A stretch of 64,000 nucleotides of DNA from Bolinopsis microptera (lineage: Eukaryota; Ctenophora; Tentaculata; Lobata; Bolinopsidae). This document shows positions 34,575-46,200 of this stretch, one piece after another. A model generated the notes under the pieces. That model had not been told where the DNA came from, made no database searches, and saw nothing but the letters and a program-made list of their open reading frames with translations. Positions within the stretch are counted from its first letter, which is position 1. Every line of letters begins with the position of its first letter. Made by a program: the position numbers and the translations under genes. The DNA lies in the NCBI RefSeq assembly GCF_026151205.1, contig NC_087078.1:14773118-14837117 (forward strand), in the 5' to 3' direction.

Positions 34575-37500
34575 TCAGACACGTTGTGACCTTCTTAGAC
34601 CTGGAATATTATGTAATAAGAAACTGGGCCACGTGTCATCGTCATTTTCACTCTGCAGGTTCAAGAGCATGCGTTTTGTAGCCGATTTAAAAAGGTTTAT
34701 GGAAAAAAGTGTGGGTAGGGTGCTTACATTTGCATTTACAGCATAAATTGAGAGTAAAGGTCCTTTGAAGAACATCGAAGATCTGAAATGTGTGGTGTTG
34801 TACTCGGCTAACCAGGATGCTGCAGTCACGTGATCTGAGTTTGCAGTGGGTGCATTTTCTGGGATAGTCATACAGATTTGTTGAGGGACTGAGCTGCGGA
34901 AATGTTTGATTCGGTGCATGAGAATTAGTGTGTTTTTTACAATAACACTGTGCACCGTGAGTATACCATTGTTATTGAAAAATTGTTTTGTGTGTTCTGG
35001 CAGTCGACCGTCTTTGTAAAAGTAATTAATGTGACCTGGCATTACTGCCCTGATACCCTGTTTTTGTCGTGAGAAGAGTGATTCAATGTGATTTTTTGCT
35101 GCAAACCCCCATACAATTGAACAGAAGTTTAAATGCGATTGAACAAAACTTTGATATATCTGTAGCCTTATTTGAATCGATAGGTGACGTTTTATTTTAT
35201 ACATAATTCCTACATACCGCATCATTTTTGATCTAACAGCTGCTATATATGCTTAGACCATGTTAGTTTATCATCCATTATAACGCCAAGGAACCGTGCT
35301 TCCCTTTTACGTTCTAATTGTGTGTCTGCAATATGAATATTTGGAGTATTATCAGTATTTCTAACACCGAAAAGCATATAGCAGGTCTTTTTTAGATTAA
35401 GTGCAAGTCCATTACAGTCAACCCAGCGTACAAACTCGTGGGAGAATTGGTTGAATTTGTGTATAACATCGTTTGCATTTTTGCCTTTTATTATGATGTT
35501 CGCATCATCAGCGTAGAGTATAAACTTTATCATACTGTTGATATTTGGCATATCATTGATGTAGATTAGGAATAACAAAGGTCCCATAATACTGCCCTGT
35601 GGAACTCCGTATGTAATAGGTTTAAGAGCTGATTTAATACCATTCAAACATACATATTGCTGACGTGTGCTCAGGTAGGATTTAAACCATTGCAAAGCTT
35701 GCCCACGGATTCCATAGTGCTGGAGTTTGTCAATCAATACATCATGAGACAAAACGTCAAAAGCTTTACTAAAGTCGACTAGGAGTAATAGAGCAACTTC
35801 CTTTTTGGCAAGGGAATTCAGAATCGTGTGTTGAGCATCCAAAAGAGCATGCTCACAGGATCGGCCTGGCCGGAAGCCATATTGCCCTTCAAAGAGCGAG
35901 CCTTTCTTGTCAAGGAAGTCCATTACTCTATTATGCATAAGTTTTTCATACAATTTGGAAAAGGTGCACAGCAAAGATATGGGTCGATAGTTAGTGGCGT
36001 CGGATTTTCTGCCTCCTTTGTGAATTGGTATAACTTTAGCTATTTTGAGAGATGATGGGAAGATACCTTGACTAAATGATGTGTTAATGATTATGGACAA
36101 GACTTTACAGAAGGAGGGGCAGTCTTTTACAATTTTTAGGGGTTCAATTTTAGTGTCTTGAGTGGATTTATTCTTAAGCTTGCTAATAATTTGTTCAACT
36201 TCACTTTCGGTAGTTGGTCTTACGAACATAGACTGCGAAGCTGGGCTGCTAAGGTAATGTTTAAAACCCCCTGGATCGAATACAGTACGCGCGCTGATCG
36301 CATCTTTGATTTTTGTGGCAATGTTGGAGAAGTAAGAGTTAAAGTGCTCAGCTACATCACTGTCACTATTTATGATATTTCCGTCGGCGTTTTGGAGTTT
36401 AATTTTGTTATGAGATTTAGATTTTCTGCCAAGTAGAGTGTTGATCAGCTGCCATTGTTTCTTTGAACAATCTTTATACTTATCAAATTGTGTTTTGTAG
36501 TATTTGTCTTTTGCCTTATTGACGTGCTTGTCGCAGAATGCCTTATGCTTTTTGTAAGCCTTGTAGTTTTCCTCCGTTGGGTCCACTATTTTGGCATGGA
36601 ATAATTTGTTTTTACGAGCACATGCAATTTCAAGCCAGGGTAGCATAAAAGGTTTGGGGTCCTGCCTTTCAAATTTGCGGCGCACATGATTGGTTTTCAC
36701 TGGGTATGCCTCATCATAATGCTGACCGTATATTTCAATAAATTTGTTATATTGTTCATCAGCACAATTTTCACGTGTGACTTCCTCCCACATTTCGGAT
36801 CCAATTAATTCTATAAATTTAAGGTTGTTCGACTCGTTAAACATACGTTTTTCAATATTCATTCCATGGTCGACTCTGTGTCGTTTGTTTCTACTCCCTG
36901 CAATGTGGCTGTATTGCCCAAGTGAGATAGTAACAAGAGTGGCTAGATGATCAGACAGGTCAACAGTAAGAACATTGCAGCTGTGTGTGTGTTGTACGTT
37001 ATTGCTGTAAACATGATCTATAAGAGTGGCACTGTGATCAGTGATACGTGTGGGACGTGAGACTAGCTGAAAGAAACCGTATTTAGTCATAGTTTCAATC
37101 AAATTTTGACTATGTTTGTCAGTATCATAATGTGTAAGATCTACATTGAAATCACCGACTAATATAGTATGTTTTCTCGAGTGCCTTTCCATGCCGTGTA
37201 ATAGGGAGTCAATGAGTTTGTTAAAATTATCAGGATTTTTTGATGCTGGTGACCGATATATATTGACGATTATCTTTGTTTTGTTAAAGCCTTTGCAGTT
37301 ATGGAGTTTTACCAACATGAATTCACCACTCTTGTCTGTCACATCAAAGTTTTGGGGAAAGAATTTTTCAATATTTTCAGACTCGCATACGCGCGTATTG
37401 ATATAAATTGCTAAACCCCCACCACGACCAGAACTACGTATTGGATCTCGTAACAGTGGTTCATAAAATCCCTCAAGCACTAGGTCATTAATACCATTAG

Positions 37501-38143
37501 GAAGCTTATCCTGCAAGAGATTAGTCTCGTTAAAACAAAGGACATCATACTTCGAGTACGTGAATATATCTTCTCTTAATTTGTCTACGTTTTTAAGAAG
37601 TCCCCGTATGTTTAAGGTAAATATCTTAAGATCACATGGTCCTGACGAACTTACATTTGTCGGCTCCATGTAATTGCAGCTAACTAAAATATCAGAAATC
37701 TCATTCCAATATTCGAGTTCCTGATCTTGGTCAATTGAATTTCCTATTTCGTTAATCAACTGATAGCGATCGTAGGGATTGTGGATTACGTCGGCGTGAG
37801 TATGTGTATGTAATGAGTATAGCTGATAGCAATGTACATAGTATCCCGGGATCATATTTTCACAGCAATTTCTGCATCCTAATAAGTCGGAGTGACATTT
37901 GGTATGTACTTTAGATTCGCACCAGTGGCAGGTTTTCAGGTTGGCGGGGGAGTAAATCCAGCCATTGCAGCATGTGCATTGGACTTTAAATTTAGGACCT
38001 ATGACGGGCCCTTGTCTCGGTGGCTTTGCCGAGGGGCATGCATTTACTGGTAAGGCGCTGGAAATACAGTCATAACATATCCAGGCAGAGCCAGAATCTA
38101 CAATTATTTTTGCCTCAGACTTAGATAACTTCATGCATTTCAT
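34575..38143 (-). CDS. CR1/L2-type LINE ORF2: zinc finger, APE endonuclease, reverse transcriptase (frameshifted)
   Basis: The first 966 residues are open. An N-terminal Cys/His-rich region (CTCCNGWIYS, CHWCESKVHTKCH) resembles PHD-like fingers. The endonuclease follows with LNIRGLL, FNETNL, GRGGGLAIYI, VGDFNVDL and LSDHLATL, which match APE motifs with catalytic E, D and SDH. The RT has FSKAFDVLSHD, GVPQGSIMGPLLF and LYADDANII. The frame stops near 35243 and resumes at 35225 in another frame, with an intact C-terminal part of 216 residues. The junction reads CATATATAGCAG where one TA too many explains the shift, so slippage in a TA run is likely. It would supply target nicking and reverse transcription for its own RNA. 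Confidence 0.82.
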
Positions 38144-39026
38144 ATGTTTTATTTTGTCGCAGTGACTGCGAAATTAGGAACGAACGTGATTTAGGAATAC
38201 GTGTATTACATTTGTTGCAACGCTGAGATTCGTTCATAGAACTATGAGATAATGTATTATATTCGTTAGTATTATAGTTATATTATGATATATTTAAGAG
38301 AGTATAGACTTACTATTAATACAAAATATGATAATAATAACGTGACCTAGTCAGATACTTCTAACGAAGACTTTCAGTCCTGTGTGTAGAAAGTACCGTG
38401 ACTTATCTACAGTAATTGAGTAAACTTCACCTTTACCTTTATGATTGACCTTTAACTTCTCTTCTATTACTTGATGGCAGCAGCTCACCGTGCATGAGCC
38501 TAATTTCCATATGTACAGTAATGTATGTGTCGAATGTTCAGAGTCAAATGTACAGAGTCAAATGTACAGATCAGTCAAATGTACAGTAATGTGTGATGTA
38601 TGTATAATGAGTACTGTGTACCCTGTGTAAATATCTGTGTAGATATCGTGTAAATATTGCGTCGTCGTTGTCTGAGTACGGCATGAGGTTAGGAATTAGA
38701 TAATATGAAATGATTGTTATGATGTAGGGACGTGGACTATTATCAAGCAGGGTTTATTTCGCGTTTTGCTGATAAGGTGTGATAGATAAGGTGAGAAGGT
38801 AGGGAATCTGGATAAGGGAAAAGTTCGTTTAAGTAGTTGGTTGTATTATGTGCTTTGTGCTTGAGTTTGAATTTGATTTGAAAAAATATTGTAAGAGTTT
38901 GTTCAAATAAGTTACGTTTGTTTGATTAGTGAAATTGTTTGCGACTCAGCGCGAGTCTGGAAAGTTGTTCAGGATTCGATATTTTTGTCATGATAATTTG
39001 ACATTAAGATATAAAATACGTCGTGC

Positions 39027-39800
39027 TCAGGTGCCAAAGTGGCCAGGGATTGGATAAGATATCATACGTTTAAAGTGCTCACGTAGAGGTAGGGGTCCTC
39101 GCCTGAACCCCAGTCCAATGAGCACACAGTTTACCCAGCAATCTGATAATACACTCTGTCCAATATAGTTAAGATGTAGACCGTCACGAGCGAGGTGAGC
39201 GAGACTAAAACTTGAGTTGTCGAAGAGTCTGAAGTTGTCATGGTGAAGGGAGCACTTAAACATGAGTTCATTAAGGTACTGGATAATGTCGTTGTGGGTG
39301 TTGAATCGGTCAGCATGTATCGATAGTGGACTGACTGCATCGAATAAGAACATAGTGCGCGGGAACTGTTCTATGAAACTTCTGATGTGATCATGCAGCA
39401 GGACGGCACTCGCTCTGTTTTTCTGGATATCGTTTATGCCAGCACTTATGAGTACAATGTCGGCTTGTTGAATCGATTCCCGGTGTTCCTTTAAGTCGCG
39501 GAGGAAAAATAAGTTTTCCCGGAACGCTATGACAGGTGAACGAAATTGAGAACAGTCAAAATTACAGTTTTTGCTGTCAGACAGTATCAGCACTCGTTTG
39601 GTCTGGTTCACTTTATGATGGGGTAGAGGTCGCAGCTGATGGCTGCTAGATTTTCTGGAATGTGCCGAGGCCAACTGTCTAAAGGTTAAGCTGATTCGAG
39701 GACCTTCAAAATCCGCCTGAGTTTGCGGAGGAACAGCATGGTCAAAAAGGTCCTGCGATTTTCGCGTCATAGTGTAACAGTCGCCGTGTTGAACTGTCAC
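39027..39800 (-). CDS. LINE ORF1 with SGNH-type esterase domain
   Basis: 257 residues. Block I is LILSDSKN (catalytic Ser in a GDS-like motif), block III is SAGINDI (G-x-N-D) and block V is DGLHLNYIG (D-x-x-H). These are the conserved blocks of SGNH hydrolases, and ORF1 proteins of CR1/L2 elements carry such a domain. The GDS glycine is replaced in this copy. Ends about 880 bp before ORF2 starts. Confidence 0.75.
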   Translation of the reverse strand: MTVQHGDCYTMTRKSQDLFDHAVPPQTQADFEGPRISLTFRQLASAHSRKSSSHQLRPLPHHKVNQTKRVLILSDSKNCNFDCSQFRSPVIAFRENLFFLRDLKEHRESIQQADIVLISAGINDIQKNRASAVLLHDHIRSFIEQFPRTMFLFDAVSPLSIHADRFNTHNDIIQYLNELMFKCSLHHDNFRLFDNSSFSLAHLARDGLHLNYIGQSVLSDCWVNCVLIGLGFRRGPLPLREHFKRMISYPIPGHFGT

Positions 39801-40252
39801 GGTTTCATCGCGATACTCGCCTGGAGGACGTCTACGAAAAACTAAATCCCTTTTACCCCCCAGGGAAATGGTAAGTATAGTAAGATTGTATTTAATAAAG
39901 TGTTTAAACCTTAATTATTGTTAATAATGGTAATTTTTTATAAATTTGAGATTCTTTTGTTTTGCCACAATATCAACTTCTATTATAAAATCAAGTTGAT
40001 TTAATTGATAAAATTTTAAGAGTTTATGACTGAATATGCAATAAATTTACATAATCTTATTTTAACGATAAAAATAGAATCGATTCTAAAAATACTTGTG
40101 TTATTTCACATGCATGCTATAGAGCACGATTTGTATTTCTATTCTAATCCATCAATATAATATAATGATTTGCAACATATTTTGTAATAATAAAACTTAC
40201 ATTTCTTCATAGCATCATGAATGTAACAGCACAATGAGTTAGATCACGTGTA

Positions 40253-43200
40253 ATGAGCTGTCACGTGCCCGACCTGCTATCTGACGATGACATTGACTCC
40301 AGCAGTGCTTCAGAGGACTCCTACTCTGACTCCGGCTCTAGTGATGACAATGACTGGCCAGTTGGACTCAGAGATGTTGTCGGGGTGAGACCTACTTCTA
40401 AAGACTATGATAAGGTATACTTTTAAAGTGTATGATTTTGTTAATGAGTTATCAGACTTATCTCGCTTAACGTACCAAACCTCAAGCAATTGTAAATCAG
40501 TTTCCCAATATAATATGACACCATACATTGCATTAGGTGGCTAAATATGTATAAGTGGATTTACCCAAATTGTACAAAAGATTGTTTTGTCAATGTCTGC
40601 AATTTATCGTAACTAAACAATAAACAATGCTCCCTCCCCAGAACGGAATGTTCAAGACAACAAGCGACTACTTCACCACATCAGACGAAGACATGCGGGA
40701 AGTGATGAGTGTGACAGAAACAGAGCCTCTGGCTGGAGACTACATCAGTAACGGGCATCTTTTTGAGAAGGAGGCTAACAAGGAGAATATCGGAGCTGCT
40801 GCTGCTAAGAATGGGGGTGGTACGTTTTTTAGATCAGGGAGATTTGTAGATTTTTATAATAGCCACTGAAATTGTTAATATCTTTCAGAGTCTTGATGCT
40901 GGATTTAATGGTGTTTTGAACTATAAACAGTTAAAAGAGCATTTCCCCACCTTCATCGTTATCCTTAAGTCGTATTTTTGTACTTTTTATTGCCCTACGC
41001 GTACGGTAATTTATTTATTTATAGAGGTTCCAAGAAGAATTTTGAAAGCGTCACGGCTGTCCACTGTCCAGCATGGTAATTGCCCGTTAATAAACACATA
41101 ACAACGCCGGATAACCGCGGCCATTTCCTTACCCCAATCGAATGCTTTTAAATAATACATTGTAAACACAATGAAAATCTTGATCTACGGCGAACCTAAA
41201 TTATTTTTCCTTTCCCCAAACTTCGCGGTAAATCGGGGTTTTATTGAACAATTATATCCAACTACTGCCAAATACTATTTAAAACACTTTACCCCAGCCA
41301 AGAAGCCAGCACCCTCACCCCCTACACAGTCTACTCGCAAGAAACCCCTAGTGATGGATGTTCCTCCTTACAACAGGGACCCGGCAACCCAGGCTCGCAA
41401 TATCAGGAACTTTTACAGGAATCTTCTGGAAAATTACACTGATTACGCTTTGGTTGACGTATCCGATAAGGTTTGCTATATTGAACAAATTCACTTTAGT
41501 TGAGCAATATTCATGTCAATAATAATTATTATATCAATTATATATTAAAATGTTTGTCTATAATTTAAATTATTCAATATATTTTAATGGTATGATAAAT
41601 TACATGATAAAGACACGTACTAAACAATTATTTATAAAATTCTCCATATTGCACGAGTTTCAAGCTGTACAGACTACAGGCTACACGTTATGTAACTGCT
41701 TCTTATTTGTACATGATCTGATGATCTGGCACTTGGCAGTCTACTGTACAAACAGTAGTTGTACGACAACTAACTATTTCTTATGACAGTTGTTTAACTG
41801 TGTATGCTCGTGTTCAGTTTGAAGTACAATGTCAATAACTACTATTGTATTTATGTATCATTATAGTGTATGACTGTCCCAATAAGTCGGCGTTACATTC
41901 CCACGAAAATGAGAACTTGCAACAAAAAGATTGCTCGCTTAAGCAGATTTCAAATCTTGCTATTCCTGATCCCCTGATATTGGTTTTAATAAAACAAATA
42001 TTAATAAAATAAATATTCATGGTGGAGAGAGATATCTATTATATTATATATATATTATATATATTGGTTTCCCCCGATCCCTCGTAATAACGATGATTCT
42101 CAGTGCCAAGAGTTCACCCTCAAGACACGCAGTGAAGTAGAAGTGGCAGTGAATGTGTTCTATGACAAGGCAGTTACGGATGTGTGCCACGCCAAGCCTT
42201 TAGCTTCTCTCTGCATGGTTCGGTTTATTTCATATATTAAATAAATAAATAAATAAATATTGGTATATGTTGTCGGTGCACGTAATGATGGCTCAAATCT
42301 ATTTTCTGCATGGATAATGGATATATAATATGCAAAAAAAGTTGTTTTTATCCAATTGATCCTTCTCGTTTCAAATTTTACGCTTTGATTTGGCTTTTGA
42401 TATCGTGATTTTTCCTAATGCGAGTTATCACTAGCTCTTGTTGCAACATGACACCAAAAATTGTACAGAGTATGGAAGTACACAAGATACACGAAATAAT
42501 CCTGTTTAGAGAAACGATGCTATCGTTCTGTCAGAAGAAGTTTCTCTAGATAAAGGGAGATGTGAATGTAATTGAGGAAGTGTCTGCTGGAAAGTTTACT
42601 GATTGCGAGGGTAAGTTCTTATCATTTCACCGTGGTTAATTGATCTGCTTACTGTTGGGAGGTGAACTATATTTTTCCTTAAATTTGAGAATGATTGGCC
42701 AATTTTCTGTCAGCTTTGTCGCATTGAAACCTGTTATCATTTTCACGTGTTTCAACAAATAATATACAACTTCTTGACAAAGGTTTTAATAATTATTTGT
42801 AATACAAATCTATAGAATATTTATAAAAGTTATGATCGTAAAAACTTATAGAATTTACAAAACTTAGCTTTAAAAACCAGAATATGAGCTACATCGGAAA
42901 TATTTCTAAAAGATACAAAATTTGCTCTTGTTTTTAAGGACAGATACATTCTGGACGATACATTCTGTCCTGTTTTTAATCATATTAATCCTTCAACTTT
43001 TCAATCAGCTCGTCTACAGAGGGTATAGAATGTTTATCAACTAATTTATCCACTGAAGGTCAATCCCCCTTGCCCTCACTGGAGGCCCTAGTGTTCATTT
43101 GAATGTCTGATAAGGTAGTTAAATTAAATATCGGCCTTCAAGTGTTCATTTTAATGTTCATTCAAAATTATGTCCGTTCACGCAATGTCCTGTCAAATAA

Positions 43201-46200
43201 CGTCTGATGTCTAAGATGTTGTCTACAGTACAGGCTAATCTAACTTTCTTCAGTCCTACGATTTTCCATATTGAAAATAGTGTCCCGAATTGTAACAAGA
43301 ATTCTAAGAATTCCAACGATTTGGCATGTTGGAAACCTCACAATCACTCCCTTTCAGCTCTATCCCAAACTCATCTTTGGCCACTTTTTTAGCCCACTTA
43401 CAAGCCTCTATAGAAATAAAGCCAGTATTTCTTCCGATTTTACGTTTACTGAAAACAGAATTTTCTTGAGAATCTTTCTCCATGGCAGTAAGAGCAGCTG
43501 CAACATAGTCCTGTTTGATTCCTATCTCATGTAGCAGACTTTTACAAAATCCTTCCCTATCGTGTACAAGTGACTCATAGCTGTATGACTTAATGCTTTT
43601 CCTTTCATGGGATTCCAGATAAAATGTATGCATTTGACAAAGTAGGACAAAAAACCATGTCTCGATAGCGCTTAAATTAGCAACACCAATTTTATCAAAA
43701 ATATGTTTATATTTGATCGAACTGTATCTTTTTGTTGCCAAAGGTACAGTTTGCATGAGAACCTGTCCAAACAGTCGATGCCATGAGGAGAGTGTCGGCT
43801 TTAACGACCTGTACAGAAACAATTCTTTTACTCCTGGAAGAGTCCTGTGGACTAAGTGAACAAGGTTTCCTGTATAAGCTCCAGTTGGTTTGATAAAGTA
43901 GATTTTGTTTGGATCCTTGCAAAGAAGAAGCAAGATTGCTTTTAGAAAATTTAGATTATCTTTACAGTCTAGAGGACGGTCATTTGATGCAATGTTAGTT
44001 ATGGTCGAAAATATCAATAACGGAAATGGTTCTGCTAGAACTTGGCACTGTTTGGTCTTGTAAACCATAGATGCAACCAGAGTTGAGCCGCACCTGCCAA
44101 TATTGTGTAATATAGTGATGTTGCTGCCATTCCTTTCTGGTTTTCTCATAAGGTACCTGTAAACTGATTCATGTGGTATGATAAGCACCTGTGCTGCATG
44201 GTCATGGGAACTAAAAAAGGTGAAAGGATGCTTATCGATATCATAGAGATCGACTCCAGGCATCATTCTCACAAAAACAAACTCTTGAAGCGAAACAGTA
44301 TACAAGTGAACATTTTCCTGCTCGATCACGCTTATGTCAACTTTTCTGTTAAACTTGAGGAGGAACCAGTGAAGTCCGTTGTACCACAAGACATTTAATC
44401 TGAGGTTCATGAAAACATCATAACAATCAGCCAGATCATTACCACGACATTTCTTCCAGGGTCCAAATACCAAGTTCAGAGCGTATTGAAGGGCAGGCTG
44501 TATGCAGTAACGAATCAGAGGATTCAGCAATACTAAAATCACATCCCGCAAAACTTTCAACATCATTTTTATTTCTTCTCCTTTGTGTCTGGCTGCAGAA
44601 GAAGCATTAGTGTCTTGTTTAAACGGTCTTAAATAATAATAATAATAAATTGAGATTTAATAACACCGCTTTAAAGATAAAACCCAGGGGTACAGGAAAC
44701 GGGGGCCGGGGGGGGGGGGGGGGGGGGGGGGTATCGCCCCCATAAAATCTGGGCAAGGTGCCAAAAAAGGCCGACTTTTAATTTAGGTTTCTAAAAATTT
44801 TGGGGAAAAAAACTTACATATTTCAATTGATCCTGTTGTGTGATCCTGTTATGTGACTCGGATCGACATATTTTTTCAAAGTTTTTCTGGAAACTACTTT
44901 GTCGAAACTCGAATGTTTATGAAAATTCATATACGAGTTCAGGGTACCACTAACTACAAGTAGAGCACCTAAAATCTGGGTTTTGAGCATGTTAAGATGA
45001 TTTGGCATAATTGGGCATAATTTGGACCAAAAATGGGCGTGGCTCTCCCGCGGGCACCGTTGGGAACCCGGACTCCGGAACCCCCTCAAAAGTTCGGTCA
45101 CAGGCCCTAGTTTGTTGGTAAATTGCTATCTCGAAATCACATTTCACAAGAAAATTAGGGTGAACCCCCCTTAAGGGGGCATACCCCAAAACAGTGGTTT
45201 GTGCCGTCCAGACCAAATGACCTCATAACACACCAGCCTTTTTAGATATGATATCAAGATTTTACACACACCTTGACATAGATGCGTATAAACGGCGAGC
45301 AAAATTTCAACCCGATACCGCAAGAAATGATTAACTTATAGCGTCTCAACCACAAAATAATTTTTTCCGAAAATTGCACTCTTAACCAGGAAATGCTCGA
45401 TTACAAAAATGGGAATTCTCAAAATAATTTTTTTTTGTGTGGAAACGGTGCGCTAGAAGGTCACTGAACTGCCTATGAGGTCATTTGGTCTGGACAGATT
45501 TCGGGTATGCCCCCTTAAGAAGGGTAACGTATGCTTGAAGATATGTTTTGTTAAAGATTGGGTTAGAGTTAGGGTTAGGGTTGGGATCAGATTAGAGGGC
45601 TAGGATTTAAAGGGCAAGCTATTTAGAGAACGTGTTTAAAAAGTCACGTGACAGTTGAGTGATAATTGATTATTGATTAATCATCATCCTAGCTTGCACT
45701 TTGCCAAGCACCTTTCAAACTACTTACTTAAGCTAAATATCTAATCGATTTTTTTCTAATTTTGTATCACTATCACTATCAGAGCGAAGTTGGGTAGAAT
45801 TTAAATTTAAAAATTGTCGCATTGATATAATACATATTATCATAGATATAAAGGGTAAAAATAAAAATTCATATTACGTAATCAACAAGATGATCATAAT
45901 TAATCAATCTACACTCGAATTTCACTGATCACGTGACTTATTTAAACACGACGGAAAATTCAAATTCAAAACTCTAACATCTAACGGCTAACCCTCGCTC
46001 TAATCTGACCACAGGTTTGAGCGATGGAATTCCAATTCTATGTCACAATCAAAATTGATTTGACATCGGTTTAAAAAAATCAATTTTAAAACGGCATGGC
46101 GGGTTTGACTTTGAGCCATGAAATTCCAATTCAATTTCAATATTAGAGTAGAAAACGATTTGGCATCGGGTTTTTTTTCGAATCAATTTTTAAACGATGG

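Larger units (their letters stand above)
34100..39850 (-). mobile_element. Nearly full-length CR1/L2-type LINE
   Basis: On the minus strand it holds an esterase-type ORF1 (39800-39027), an 880-bp spacer, ORF2 (38143-34575) with zinc-finger, endonuclease and RT, and a 3' UTR with a poly(A) signal AATAAA (complement near 34126) and an A-rich tail. This layout is that of CR1/L2 elements, where ORF1 is an SGNH esterase. The only clear lesion is a 2-bp slip in ORF2. The exact 5' end is unclear. Confidence 0.75.
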
